Shown here one piece after another: positions 19,018-28,254 of a DNA stretch of 54,904 nucleotides (its first letter is position 1; the number at the start of each line of letters is the position of its first letter). The stretch is from Bifidobacterium breve. GTDB taxonomy: Bacteria; Actinomycetota; Thermoleophilia; Solirubrobacterales; Solirubrobacteraceae. A program made the position numbers and the translations under genes. The stretch lies in NCBI GenBank assembly GCA_945881845.1, contig CAMCVN010000013.1, forward strand, positions 1-54,904, given 5' to 3'. A model generated the notes under the pieces. The model made no database searches. It worked only from the letters and a program-made list of their open reading frames with translations, and was not told where the DNA came from.

Positions 19018-22000
19018 TCAGCGTTCGCCCGGGGTCTTATCCGGGAACGGGCTGACCTCGATCTGAGGGTCTAGCGCGTCGGCGAGGATTCGCTGCTGCT
19101 CGGCGTTGTGGGCGGCGGGGTAGCCCTCCCCGGGCGCGGCCCGTTCCGGGCGGCCAATGTAGCCAAGCTCGAAGCCATCGGGAAGGATCTGCATCAGGCG
19201 CGGGAACATGTATTCACGCGCGCCCATGTTGCGCGGCTCTTCCTGAACCCAGACGATCTCCTCGAGGTTCGGGTAACGAGCGAAGAGCTCGCGCAGATCG
19301 CTTTCCGGGAACGGGTAGAGCTGCTCAACGCGGCCAACCGCCAAGTGCTCGTTGCCCTCGCGCCGCTCGTGACCGACGAGGTCGTAGTAGATCTTGCCGG
19401 TGCAGAGCAGCAGCCGCGTGATCTTCTCGGCCGGCACGCGCGGCTCAGCGAGCACTGGGTAGAAGCGCTTCTCGGTCAAGTGGCTGAGGCGGTTCGTCGC
19501 CTGCGGCAGGCGCAGAAGCGACTTCGGCGTCATGATCACCAGCGGCCGGCGCTTGGCGATCGTCGCTTGGCGGCGCAGCAGGTGGAAGTACTGGGCTGGC
19601 GTAGTTAGGTTCGCGACGCGCATGTTGCCTTCGGCGCAGAGCTGCAGGAAGCGTTCGAGCCGCGCGGACGAATGCTCAGGGCCGGCGCCCTCATGGCCGT
19701 GAGGCAGCAGCAGCGTCAGCCGCGAACTCTCGCCCCACTTCGCTAGGCCGCTGGAGATGAACTGGTCGATGATCACCTGGGCGCCATTGGCAAAGTCGCC
19801 GTACTGCGCCTCCCACAGCACGAGCGAATCTGGAGCCTCCTCGGCGTAGCCGTACTCGAAGCCAAGGCAGGCGGCCTCGGAGAGCGGGCTGTTATGGATC
19901 TCGATTGGCGCCTTCGCTTCCGGCAGGTGCTGGATTGGCGAGTAGGTCAGCCCGGTTGTTGCGTCGTGGAAGACGAGGTGGCGCTGGCTGAAGGTGCCGC
20001 GTTCGCTGTCCTGACCGGTCAGGCGGATCGGCACGCCGTCGGTTAGCAGTGAAGCGAGTGCCAGCGACTCGGCGTGCGCCCAGTCGATCCCGCCCTCTTC
20101 GCCAACGGCAACGCGGCGGCGTTCGAGCTGCCGCTGGAGCTTGCTGTGAGTGTCGAAGCCCTCCGGCACGGTCAGCAGCTGCTCGTTGAGCAGGCGCAGA
20201 GAATCGTCTGAAACCTTGGTGTCGATCTTCGGGCTCTTAGTGCGGTCCAGCAGGTACTCGCCGGTGACCTGCTCCAAGCCTTCGAGCGCCGCGGCCTCTT
20301 TGATCCGCTCCTTCAGCTCCTGATGCTCGCCGCTGAGCTTGTCCCAAACCTGTTGCTGCCAGCTATCGACCTCGTCGCGCGTGACGACGCCGGCGCTGAC
20401 CAGCTTCTCGGCGTAGAGCGTGCAGGCTCGGTCGTGACGCTTGATCGCGGCGTACATCTCGGGCTGCGTGTAGGCCGGCTCGTCGGCCTCGTTGTGGCCG
20501 AAGCGCCGGTAGCCGATCAGGTCGATCAGCACGTCGTGGCCAAACTCGGCGCGGAAGGCCATCGCTAGGTCAACCGCTGAGATGCAGGCCTCAACGTCGT
20601 CGGCGTTGACATGGATGATTGGAACATCGAAGCCCTTCGCGAGGTCAGAGGCCCAGTGTGTTGAGCGGGCGTCTTCGATGTCGGTCGTGAAACCAACCTG
20701 ATTGTTCTGGATCAGGTGCAGTGTGCCGCCGACCTTGTAGCCGTCGAGGCCTTGAAGGTTGAACGTTTCAGCGACGACACCCTGGCCCGGCATTGCGGCG
20801 TCGCCGTGAAGGATCAGGGACATCGCCAAAGTTGGGTTGCGCTCGGCAACCGGGCCGCTGCGGTTAGTTTGAGCGGCGCGCGTTGCGCCGATCACGACAG
20901 GGTCAACCGATTCAAGGTGGCTCGGGTTTGATTCCAGCTTGATCATCACGCTCGAGCCCTCGCGCAGTGTGAAGTCGCGCTCAAATCCATGGTGGTACTT
21001 GACGTCGCCGGTTCCACCTTGCGGAATCTCGGTCACGGCCTTGACTACCTGAACCGTTGAGGCTCCTTCGAACTCACCGAAGATCGTCTCGTAGGGGCGA
21101 CCGAGGTTGTGAGCGAGGACGTTGAGGCGGCCGCGGTGAGCCATGCCGATAACGACCTCGCGCGCGCCCGCTCCAGCGGCCAGCTCGACGGCCTCGTCGA
21201 TCATCGGCACCGTCATGTCGAGGCCTTCGATCGAGAATTGCTGCTGGCCAAGGTAGGCCTTGTGCATAAAGCGCTCGAGCGCGTCAACTGCGAGTAGGCG
21301 CCTCAGCAGCGCGCGTTGAGCATCCCGCTCGAGCGGCTTGCGGTAGACGCTTCCCTCAATTCGTTCGCGCAGCCAATGGCGCTGGCGGTGGCTTGCGATG
21401 TGCTCGCTCTCGTAGGCCATCGTGCCGGTGTAAACCGCGCGCAAGTAAGGCAGCGACTCGGCGAGATTCTCGCCGGGAACGTAGATCTTCAGCATCTTCG
21501 ATGGAATCCGGCGCATCATTGCGTCGGTCAGGCCAAGTCCCTCAGGATCGAGCGCCGGGTCACCAACCGGTTCGGTGCCGAGCGGGTCGAGCGTCGCAGC
21601 AAGGTGGCCGTGGGTTCGGAAGGCCTTGACCAGCGCCGTCGCCTTCTGCACTGCTTGCATGATCTCGAGCAGCCACTCGCCGGAGCGCTCGCCCTCCGCG
21701 GCCGCGACAGGAGCAGCGGCCCGCGGCGATTGCGGCGCTACGCCGAGCGGAACGCCAAGCGATGCGAAGAGCTCGTCGTAGAACTCGTGCTCGCCGCTGA
21801 GTTGGGCCTCAACGGCTTGGAGGAAGCGGCCCGATTCTGCGCCCTGAATCACGCGGTGGTCGTAGGTCGAGGTGATCGTCATCACCTTCTCGGCGCCGAT
21901 CGCAGCGCCGGCGTTCTCAAGTCCGACCGGGTAGCCAATTGCGCCTGTCGCGACAATCGTCCCCTGGCCGGGCATAAGCCGCGGAACCGAAGCGCCGGTG

Positions 22001-23262
22001 CCAATCCCGCCGGGGTTGGTCAGCGTCATGTTGGCGCCGACGAGGTCATCGGCCGAGAGCGTGTTGGTTCGCGCCTTGTCAATTAGCTGATCGAAGGCTG
22101 CCTTGAAGCAAACGAAGCTCATCGCCCCAGCGTTTGTGATCACCGGCACCATCAGTGTCCGTGAGCCGTCCTTCTTCTCAACGTCCACGGCGATGCCGAG
22201 ATTGACGGCGCCGTCGTCGGCGCGCATCGGCTTGCCATCCTGCTCGAGGAAGTGGTGGGCCATCACCGGCATCTGGTCGGCCGCTGTGCGTGCGATCGCC
22301 CAAGCGATCAGGTGCGTGAACGAGACCTTGTGGCCGGCTTCCTTTAGCTCCTTGCGGCGCCCGTCCATCTGCGTGACGGGGATTGTGCGGATCGAAGTAG
22401 CGGTTGGGATCGAGAGGCTCTCGTCCATGTAGCGGGCCAGCATTGCCGCGCCGCCACGAAGCTCGGTAACGCCAGCAGTGGGAGCGGTTGCAGCGGTGGC
22501 ATTGCCGCCGGAGCTGGCGGCAAGTACGTCGGCCTTCGTCACTCGGCCGCCGGCGCCGCTGCCGCTGACGGAATCAAGCGCGACGCCTTCGGCCGCCGCC
22601 ACGCGGGCCGCGACCGGTGAGGCGCGGACGCCCTCGGGAACCGCCGCGGCGCTTGCACTGCCGTTGCTGGGGGCAGCCTTGTCGTCAGCCGCAGGCTTCG
22701 CCGCCGCTCCGGCGCCCAGCTCCATCCGAGCGATCAACTGACCGACAGCGATCGTCTCGCCGGACTCAGCGAGCAGCTCGGTGATCTTGCCGCTGGCCGG
22801 CGCCGGGAGCTCTACATCGACCTTGTCGGTTGAGAACTCGACGATCGTCTGACCGTCGTCGACGCTGTCGCCGGGCTTCACGAGCCACTCGAGAAGGGTT
22901 CCCTCGCTGACCGATTCACCGGCCGATGGAGCGACGATGTCGATGATTTCGGCCGGGCCGTCTGCTTCAGCGGCCTCTGGTGCTGGCGGCGCGCCGTTCG
23001 AGGCGGCCACTTCGCCAGCCTGAATCTCGGCTAGAAGCGCGCCGATTTCGACCGTCTCGCCCGCCGCAGCGTGAATCTTCAGCAGTGTTCCGGCGGCCGG
23101 GGAGGGAATCTCAGCGTCAACCTTGTCGGTTGAGATCTCGACTAGCGTTTCGCCAACTTCGACAGCGTCACCCTCTGCCTTCAGCCACTCAAGAACGGTA
23201 CCTTCGTTCACCGACTCGCCCATTGCCGGGAGTGTCACCTGAACTGTTGTAGAAACCGCCAT
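19018..23262 (-). CDS. kgd: 2-oxoglutarate dehydrogenase E2o-E1o fusion with two lipoyl domains (Kgd/OdhA-like)
   Basis: This 1414-residue protein fuses two components of the 2-oxoglutarate dehydrogenase complex. It has lipoyl domain 1 (lipoylated K47 in STDKVDAE) and lipoyl domain 2 (K147 in STDKVDVE, exactly 100 residues on). A peripheral-subunit-binding domain follows (about 213-250, RASPVAARVAAAEG). The E2 succinyltransferase core (about 275-500) has H469 in STYDHRVIQGAESG. A full thiamine-diphosphate E1 runs from about 530, with GMAHRGRLNV, KYHHGFERDF, HGDAAMPGQG, IQNNQVGFTT and RRFGHNEADEP. It converts 2-oxoglutarate to succinyl-CoA in the TCA cycle. The mycobacterial and corynebacterial fusions are shorter (about 1230 residues) and lack the lipoyl and binding domains, so this N-terminus is the notable feature. 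No E3 gene is nearby. Confidence 0.95.
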   Translation of the reverse strand: MAVSTTVQVTLPAMGESVNEGTVLEWLKAEGDAVEVGETLVEISTDKVDAEIPSPAAGTLLKIHAAAGETVEIGALLAEIQAGEVAASNGAPPAPEAAEADGPAEIIDIVAPSAGESVSEGTLLEWLVKPGDSVDDGQTIVEFSTDKVDVELPAPASGKITELLAESGETIAVGQLIARMELGAGAAAKPAADDKAAPSNGSASAAAVPEGVRASPVAARVAAAEGVALDSVSGSGAGGRVTKADVLAASSGGNATAATAPTAGVTELRGGAAMLARYMDESLSIPTATSIRTIPVTQMDGRRKELKEAGHKVSFTHLIAWAIARTAADQMPVMAHHFLEQDGKPMRADDGAVNLGIAVDVEKKDGSRTLMVPVITNAGAMSFVCFKAAFDQLIDKARTNTLSADDLVGANMTLTNPGGIGTGASVPRLMPGQGTIVATGAIGYPVGLENAGAAIGAEKVMTITSTYDHRVIQGAESGRFLQAVEAQLSGEHEFYDELFASLGVPLGVAPQSPRAAAPVAAAEGERSGEWLLEIMQAVQKATALVKAFRTHGHLAATLDPLGTEPVGDPALDPEGLGLTDAMMRRIPSKMLKIYVPGENLAESLPYLRAVYTGTMAYESEHIASHRQRHWLRERIEGSVYRKPLERDAQRALLRRLLAVDALERFMHKAYLGQQQFSIEGLDMTVPMIDEAVELAAGAGAREVVIGMAHRGRLNVLAHNLGRPYETIFGEFEGASTVQVVKAVTEIPQGGTGDVKYHHGFERDFTLREGSSVMIKLESNPSHLESVDPVVIGATRAAQTNRSGPVAERNPTLAMSLILHGDAAMPGQGVVAETFNLQGLDGYKVGGTLHLIQNNQVGFTTDIEDARSTHWASDLAKGFDVPIIHVNADDVEACISAVDLAMAFRAEFGHDVLIDLIGYRRFGHNEADEPAYTQPEMYAAIKRHDRACTLYAEKLVSAGVVTRDEVDSWQQQVWDKLSGEHQELKERIKEAAALEGLEQVTGEYLLDRTKSPKIDTKVSDDSLRLLNEQLLTVPEGFDTHSKLQRQLERRRVAVGEEGGIDWAHAESLALASLLTDGVPIRLTGQDSERGTFSQRHLVFHDATTGLTYSPIQHLPEAKAPIEIHNSPLSEAACLGFEYGYAEEAPDSLVLWEAQYGDFANGAQVIIDQFISSGLAKWGESSRLTLLLPHGHEGAGPEHSSARLERFLQLCAEGNMRVANLTTPAQYFHLLRRQATIAKRRPLVIMTPKSLLRLPQATNRLSHLTEKRFYPVLAEPRVPAEKITRLLLCTGKIYYDLVGHERREGNEHLAVGRVEQLYPFPESDLRELFARYPNLEEIVWVQEEPRNMGAREYMFPRLMQILPDGFELGYIGRPERAAPGEGYPAAHNAEQQRILADALDPQIEVSPFPDKTPGER

Positions 23263-23282
23263 CTATCGATCTTCAGCTGATG

Positions 23283-23675
23283 CTAGCGGCCGCCGGGGCT
23301 GGTGCCACTGGCCGCAACGCCAGCTTCAGGCTGAAGCTCTCTGCTGGCGTCCACGCTGCCTTCGTGCTTGCGTCCTTCACGGACGAACTCGTAGCTACCG
23401 AAGAAGGGCGCGATCGCTCCGAGCACGGCTACCGCAGTCGCCGTTCGCAGTGGCACAACGCGGGCCCGCAGCGCGAGCAGAATCAGCAGCACCATCAGAA
23501 TCCAGCCGATCCCGTGGACGAAACCGAAGATCGATGTGGCGACCGCGAGTCCCGGTACGAGCCAGACGACCAGCAGGCAGATGTAGACGGTCGAATGAGC
23601 GAACGAGAGTTTCTTCAGCGTGCCGCGAGAGAGGCTCGGGCCGCGCTGTTGCGGCGACGGTTCTGCGCTGCTCAC
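23283..23675 (-). CDS. DUF3817 family membrane protein
   Basis: This 130-residue protein has three predicted membrane helices and the family's central FGFVHGIGWILMV segment. DUF3817 proteins are common in Actinobacteria and of unknown function. The start is a GTG that overlaps the Nudix stop by four bases (GTGA), so it is the second gene of a Nudix-DUF3817-kgd group. The kgd start lies 20 bp downstream of its stop. The C-terminal tail is polar and Gly/Ser-rich. Confidence 0.85.
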   Translation of the reverse strand: MSSAEPSPQQRGPSLSRGTLKKLSFAHSTVYICLLVVWLVPGLAVATSIFGFVHGIGWILMVLLILLALRARVVPLRTATAVAVLGAIAPFFGSYEFVREGRKHEGSVDASRELQPEAGVAASGTSPGGR

Positions 23676-24328
23676 CGCGGCACCTGGCTGAGCAACGTCG
23701 CCATCCGTCGCAGCGGCTCATCGGCCTCGTCGGGCCATTCCTCGACCTCGGCTGGCCACCAAGCGTGCTGATCGTGCTCAGCGTCGGGAGTTACGGTGGC
23801 TCCTTCTGGCAGCCATGCTTGGCCGACAAACATCACCATCGCGTTGGGCAGCATCACAAGCGCTTCGGAGCGGATCTGCTCGGCGTCGACCGACCATTCC
23901 TCCTTTAGTTCGCGCGCCAGCGTCTCCGCCGGACTTTCACCGAAGTCAACCGCCCCGCCGGCGCCGAGCGCCCAGCGGCCAGGCCACGATGCGAGCCACT
24001 CTGCCCGTCGGCCGGCGAGCCAGCGGCCCTCGGCGTCGCGAACAGCGCAGAGTGCGGCGACCGAGTTGGAGGCATCGCTCTCGTTGAGTCGCAGCGACCA
24101 GCGCGACGGCTGAAGATTGATCGTCAGTTGGCCGTCGTCGGCCAACTCGTGGCTGATGAAGCGGGCACCGAGCCCATCATGGCTCGGCGAGCCACGCTCA
24201 GCCAGCGCGGCGACCGCTGCGTCGGCGTCGGCGGTCAGCTCGGGCGAAGGTTCAAAGATCTCTTCCGCCCAGCGCGCAGTCACCTGGTCCGGTGACCAGG
24301 GCCCGCGCGCGAGTATTCCGGGAGCCAT
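23672..24328 (-). CDS. Nudix hydrolase
   Basis: The 218-residue protein carries a near-complete Nudix box, GAVDFGESPAETLARELKEEW, at about residues 125-145. The GxxxxxE and RELKEE elements are intact. About 90 residues of N-terminal sequence of unknown fold precede it. Nudix enzymes hydrolyse nucleoside diphosphates linked to another moiety. Here neither nucleotide nor sugar specificity is evident. I choose the ATG at 24328 because GAGGAG lies seven bases upstream; a GTG two codons earlier is the alternative. Confidence 0.85.
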   Translation of the reverse strand: MAPGILARGPWSPDQVTARWAEEIFEPSPELTADADAAVAALAERGSPSHDGLGARFISHELADDGQLTINLQPSRWSLRLNESDASNSVAALCAVRDAEGRWLAGRRAEWLASWPGRWALGAGGAVDFGESPAETLARELKEEWSVDAEQIRSEALVMLPNAMVMFVGQAWLPEGATVTPDAEHDQHAWWPAEVEEWPDEADEPLRRMATLLSQVPR

Positions 24329-24358
24329 TGACACTCTCCTCAGAGTACGTTGTCAGGC

Positions 24359-25933
24359 GTGAGCAAGCGTAAGCGCAGCCGTTGGGGGTGGGGTTTTGAG
24401 GACGCCGCGATCGGCGCGGATGAGGCGAGCGGCGCCGCTGCGGGGATTGAGCCGCTCTTTGGTTTCGCGCCGCAGGCGCCCGAAAGTGCGGTGCCGTTTG
24501 AGAGCGTTGAGCTTCCCGCACCAGCGATCGAGCCGCCGCGGGGTGCGCTTTCGGCGCTCTGCTCGCAGAGCAAAGAGGAGCGCGCCGAACACAGCTACGG
24601 CTGCTCCTATCTCGACACGATTCGCGCCTTCCGCGGCCTCTACGAGCATGTTCCCGACCTTGTTGCGCGGCCGCAGAACGAGCAGCAGGTCGAGCAGCTG
24701 CTCGAATGGGCCGCCGCATCGAACGTCGCCGTGATCCCCTACGGCGGCGGCACCAGCGTCGTTGGCGGCGTCGAGCCGAACGTTCCAGCAAGTTTCAACG
24801 GGACCTGCTCGCTCGATCTCGGGCTGCTTGACCAGGTGCTCGAAGTTGATCCGGTTTCGCGCTCGGCTTTGATTGGCGCGGGGGCCAGCGGGCCGAGGCT
24901 GGAAGAGCAGCTCGGCGAGCACGGACTGACGATGCGCTTCTACCCGCAGTCGTTCGAATGCTCGACGCTAGGCGGCTGGGTCGCAACCCGTGCCGGCGGG
25001 CACTTCGCAACCCGCCTCACCCACATCGACGACCTCGTCGAATCGGTCCGCGCGATCACGCCGAGCGGGCTCTGGCAGTCGCGGCGGCTGCCTGGCTCCG
25101 GCGCCGGCCCTAGCCCCGATCGGATGTTGCTCGGCTCCGAGGGAACGCTGGGTGTGATCACCGAGGCCTGGGTTCGCGTTCAGCCGCGGCCTCAGCATCG
25201 CGCCTCACGTGCCGTTCGCTTCGGCGATTTCTTGACCGGCGCCGAGGCCGCGCGGGAGATCGTTCAGAGCGGCCTTGACCCCGCAAACTGCCGCCTGCTC
25301 GATCAGCTCGAAGCGCAGCAGACCGGCGCCGGGGACGGCACGCACTCAGTTCTGGTGATCGGCTTTGAGTCGACCGACGCCGCCGTCGACCATGATCTCG
25401 AGCGAGCGCTGGAGATTGCCGCCAGCCACGGCGGCGAGTGGGACGCGCCAAGCGGCGCGCGCCCTGCCGCGGAGGGCAACTGGCGCGAGGCCTTCATCAA
25501 GATGCCTTACATCCGCGACATGCTCGTCCAGCTTGGAATCCTCGCTGACACATTTGAGACGGCGATCACTTGGGATCGCTTCCCCGCATTCCACGAAGCG
25601 GTCGTCGGCGCTACACGCGAAGCGCTCGGCGAGCCGTGCCGCGTCAGTTGCCGCTTCACGCACCTCTACCCCGACGGCCCTGCGCCCTACTACACGGTTC
25701 TGGCACCGGCCCGCCGCGGCGATGAGATCGCGCAGTGGCATCAAATGAAGCAGGCCGCAGGCGACGCGATCATCGCCGCGGGAGGAACAATCACCCACCA
25801 CCACGCCGTAGGCCGCGACCATCGTCCTTGGTATGACGAGCAGCGACCGGAGCTATTTGCGGCGGCGCTCGGCGCAGCGAAGCGCGAGATCGACCCAGCC
25901 GGAATCCTCAACCCCGGCGTGTTGCTCGGCTAG
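24359..25933 (+). CDS. FAD-binding oxidase, alkylglycerone-phosphate synthase-like
   Basis: The 524-residue flavoprotein belongs to the VAO/PCMH fold family. It starts with a SKRKRSRWGWGFED motif typical of alkyldihydroxyacetone-phosphate synthase (AGPS) homologues. FAD-binding elements are PYGGGTSVVGG, GGWVATRAGG and MLLGSEGTLGVITEA. The C-terminal catalytic cap has THHHAVGRDHRPW. AGPS makes ether lipids, but actinobacterial relatives may have other substrates, so the specific activity is uncertain. The start is a GTG three codons after a TTG. It diverges from the Nudix gene with a 30-bp gap and precedes the MFS exporter by 21 bp. Confidence 0.85.
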   Translation: MSKRKRSRWGWGFEDAAIGADEASGAAAGIEPLFGFAPQAPESAVPFESVELPAPAIEPPRGALSALCSQSKEERAEHSYGCSYLDTIRAFRGLYEHVPDLVARPQNEQQVEQLLEWAAASNVAVIPYGGGTSVVGGVEPNVPASFNGTCSLDLGLLDQVLEVDPVSRSALIGAGASGPRLEEQLGEHGLTMRFYPQSFECSTLGGWVATRAGGHFATRLTHIDDLVESVRAITPSGLWQSRRLPGSGAGPSPDRMLLGSEGTLGVITEAWVRVQPRPQHRASRAVRFGDFLTGAEAAREIVQSGLDPANCRLLDQLEAQQTGAGDGTHSVLVIGFESTDAAVDHDLERALEIAASHGGEWDAPSGARPAAEGNWREAFIKMPYIRDMLVQLGILADTFETAITWDRFPAFHEAVVGATREALGEPCRVSCRFTHLYPDGPAPYYTVLAPARRGDEIAQWHQMKQAAGDAIIAAGGTITHHHAVGRDHRPWYDEQRPELFAAALGAAKREIDPAGILNPGVLLG

Positions 25934-25954
25934 CGCGAGGGATCAACTACGCAG

Positions 25955-27403
25955 ATGAGCGACTCAACACTCAAATCCAGCACCCGCCCAGTGATCACCT
26001 TCCTGATCGTTTCGATCGGACTCTTCATGGTCACGCTCGACAATCTCGTCGTCTCAACCGCGCTGCCGGTGATCCGCGTTGACCTCAATGCGCCGCTCGA
26101 ATCGTTGGAGTGGATGGTTAACGCCTACACGCTCAGCTTCGCCGTCTTCCTTCTCACCGGCGCAGCGCTTGGCGACCGCTTTGGTCGACGCAAGATGTTT
26201 GCGCTTGGCGTGATCGTCTTCTCGCTCGCCTCTGCTGCCGCCGCGTTGGCACCGACCGCCGATGCGCTCGTAATCGCTCGTGCGATTCAAGGACTAGGCG
26301 CGGCGCTCGTAACGCCGCTATCGCTGACTCTGCTTTCCGAAGCGGTCCCTGAAGAGAAGCGCGGGCTTGCGATCGGCGCCTGGTCCGGCGTCTCCGGCCT
26401 TGGAGTCGCGATGGGCCCGGTAGTCGGGGGCGCAATCACGGAAGGGATCTCCTGGCAGTGGATCTTCTGGGTCAACGTGCCGATCGGGCTTGTGATCGCG
26501 CCGCTGGCGGCTTGGAAGCTAATTGAGAGCTATGGCCCCGACCGTGGCCTTGACCCGCGCGGACTGGTGCTCGCCGTAGTCGGGCTCTTCCCGCTGACCT
26601 TCGGCATCGTCCGCTCCAGTGCACTCGGGTGGAGTAGTCCAACGGTTCTGATCTCGATCGCGTTCGGTCTGATGATGATGGCTCTCTTCCTGCTGCACGA
26701 GAGCCGCACCCCCGAACCGATGCTGCCGCTGCGCTTCTTCCGCAGCCGGGCATTTTCGGCCACCAACGCCGCCTCGTTCGTGATGTTCTTCGGCATCTTT
26801 GGCTCGATCTTCTTCCTCTCGCAGTACTTCATCACCGTTCAGGGGATGACACCGCTGCAGGCCGGACTCAGAATCCTGCCCTGGACGGCGATGCCGATCT
26901 TCATCGCGCCGCTGGCCGGACTCTTCTCCGATCGCTTTGGCGCACGGCCGTTCATGGTCGTTGGCCTCGCGCTGCAGGCCTTCGCGATCGCTTGGATAGC
27001 CAAGGTTTCGCAGGTTGATACGGCCTACAGTGAGTTTGTCCCGGCCTTCATTGCCGGCGGCGCCGGGATGGCACTCGTCTTCGCGCCGTCGGCCAATGCC
27101 GTTCTCTCGGCCGTGCGCCCCGTCGAGGCTGGGAAGGCTTCCGGTGCGACGAATGCGATTCGCGAGCTTGGCGGTGTAGCCGGGGTGGCCGTGCTGGCCT
27201 CCGTATTCGCTGCCGCTGGCGGCTACGCATCACCGCAAGACTTCGTTGATGGAGTGCGAGCCGCGCTGCCGGTAGGAGCTGCCGTGCTGCTGGTTGGAGC
27301 GTTCATCGCGTTGCTGATCCCGCGTCAGGGCGAGCCGGGAACTACCGGTGCGCGAAGAACCGACGCGCCGGCCGAGGCTGCCTCGGTACCCTCACTTCCG
27401 TGA
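25955..27403 (+). CDS. MFS exporter, DHA2 (EmrB/QacA) family
   Basis: The 482-residue protein has 14 hydrophobic helices. It shows the DHA2 hallmarks LDNLVVSTALPVI in helix 1, SLEWMVNAYTLSFA in helix 2, motif A GDRFGRRKMF, and motif C in GVAMGPVVGGAI. DHA2 members expel hydrophobic drugs or cations with proton antiport. The substrate is not readable from sequence. It is preceded by the AGPS-like gene and its stop overlaps the start of the next small gene (GTGA). I see no regulator gene nearby. Confidence 0.9.
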   Translation: MSDSTLKSSTRPVITFLIVSIGLFMVTLDNLVVSTALPVIRVDLNAPLESLEWMVNAYTLSFAVFLLTGAALGDRFGRRKMFALGVIVFSLASAAAALAPTADALVIARAIQGLGAALVTPLSLTLLSEAVPEEKRGLAIGAWSGVSGLGVAMGPVVGGAITEGISWQWIFWVNVPIGLVIAPLAAWKLIESYGPDRGLDPRGLVLAVVGLFPLTFGIVRSSALGWSSPTVLISIAFGLMMMALFLLHESRTPEPMLPLRFFRSRAFSATNAASFVMFFGIFGSIFFLSQYFITVQGMTPLQAGLRILPWTAMPIFIAPLAGLFSDRFGARPFMVVGLALQAFAIAWIAKVSQVDTAYSEFVPAFIAGGAGMALVFAPSANAVLSAVRPVEAGKASGATNAIRELGGVAGVAVLASVFAAAGGYASPQDFVDGVRAALPVGAAVLLVGAFIALLIPRQGEPGTTGARRTDAPAEAASVPSLP

Positions 27404-27738
27404 GCAAGTTTGAAGGCAAGAACCTCGCCGCGATCCGCGAGGCGATCGATCAGCACAACGCCAGTTGCCCGGTTCCGGGCAACGCGATCCTGCTCAATCC
27501 CGTTGATCACCAGCTGATCGGTTGGGACGAGCTGTGGGGCCTGCCGGTGATCTCCGATGACCGCGTCCCAACCAAGCGAGTGCGGATCCAATGCGACGGC
27601 TCAGCCTTTGGAATCGAAGAGGAGGTTGCCGACGCAGTCGCACGCGAGCAGCCGGTTGAGGTTCCCGTCGTCGTGCCGGTCGGGCCTGGCGAGGACGACA
27701 TGCCGCAGTTCGACGAGCGCGACCTGCCGCAGGCTTAG
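27400..27738 (+). CDS. Conserved-looking hypothetical protein
   Basis: I do not recognise this 112-residue soluble protein. It starts MSKFEGKNLAAIREAIDQHN and has a compact alpha/beta-like N-terminal two thirds (LLNPVDHQLIGWDELWGLPV, then VRIQCDGSAFGIEEE). The tail is acidic and Pro-rich. Two cysteines are present. Codon use matches its neighbours and the GTG start overlaps the MFS stop by four bases. It is therefore probably a real gene translated with the exporter, but no function can be assigned. Confidence 0.7.
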   Translation: MSKFEGKNLAAIREAIDQHNASCPVPGNAILLNPVDHQLIGWDELWGLPVISDDRVPTKRVRIQCDGSAFGIEEEVADAVAREQPVEVPVVVPVGPGEDDMPQFDERDLPQA

Positions 27739-27772
27739 AGCCCGCGACAGATCGCTCGCAGTCGTCGCGCCG

Positions 27773-28150
27773 CTAGACGGCAGGCGGCGGTGGCGCTACC
27801 GAACCGTATGGGTTCGGGCCGTACTTGTTGTCACCTTCATCGCCGCCGGTGAGCGTGAAGACGAGGAGCACGATCAGTCCGATCAGTGGCAGCAGCTGAA
27901 TCCAGTACCACCAGCCGGTTCGGTCGGTGTCGTGCAGACGTCGGACCAGAACAGCGATCGAGGGCAGGATCAGCGCGATGGCCGCGATGATGTAGATGAA
28001 CATCGTCCCGATGATCTGGTCAATGATCAACGCAGCAATGATTATCAGCGCTTGCGCCAGCTCGAACCACCAGAATTCAGCTCGCGACGCACGCCCTTCC
28101 CAGACGACAGACTTCTTAAAACAGGTTGATACGGCTTCGCCGAAACCCAT
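27773..28150 (-). CDS. DUF805 family membrane protein
   Basis: The 125-residue protein shows the DUF805 pattern: an N-terminal GRASRAEFWWFELAQ motif, three to four hydrophobic helices, and RRLHDTDRTGWWYWIQL, followed by a short Pro-rich tail with NKYGPNPYG. DUF805 proteins are small inner-membrane proteins of unknown role, sometimes linked to stress. The start is ATG with GGAGG about eight bases upstream. It lies downstream of the Ntn-hydrolase gene on the same strand, separated by about 100 bp of repeats and hairpins. Confidence 0.9.
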   Translation of the reverse strand: MGFGEAVSTCFKKSVVWEGRASRAEFWWFELAQALIIIAALIIDQIIGTMFIYIIAAIALILPSIAVLVRRLHDTDRTGWWYWIQLLPLIGLIVLLVFTLTGGDEGDNKYGPNPYGSVAPPPPAV

Positions 28151-28193
28151 CTGGCATACCTCCTATTTGGCTTGAAGAGGTGAGGCTAGTCGA

Positions 28194-28220
28194 GCCATCG
28201 GCGCCATCGGCGCCATCGGG
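28194..28220. repeat. Three tandem 9-bp units
   Basis: GCCATCGGC occurs twice and then as GCCATCGGG, directly head to tail, in the gap between the DUF805 and Ntn-hydrolase genes. A GGGGC-cgc-GCCCC hairpin overlaps its end. It is probably slippage-generated; no role is evident. Confidence 0.75.
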
Positions 28221-28238
28221 GCCGCGCCCCTGACTATT

Positions 28239-28253
28239 GCCGGGAGGCCCGGC
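28239..28253 (-). terminator. Candidate hairpin terminator after the Ntn-hydrolase gene
   Basis: GCCGGG-agg-CCCGGC forms a six-pair stem one base beyond the stop of the Ntn-hydrolase gene (minus strand). No T-tract follows, so an intrinsic terminator is only a possibility. Confidence 0.35.
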
Positions 28254-28254
28254 T

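Noticed and set aside
28194-28220. Tandem 9-bp repeats as a CRISPR or regulatory array
   Set aside because: Units are only 9 bp, adjacent, three in number and without spacers; slippage is enough to explain them.
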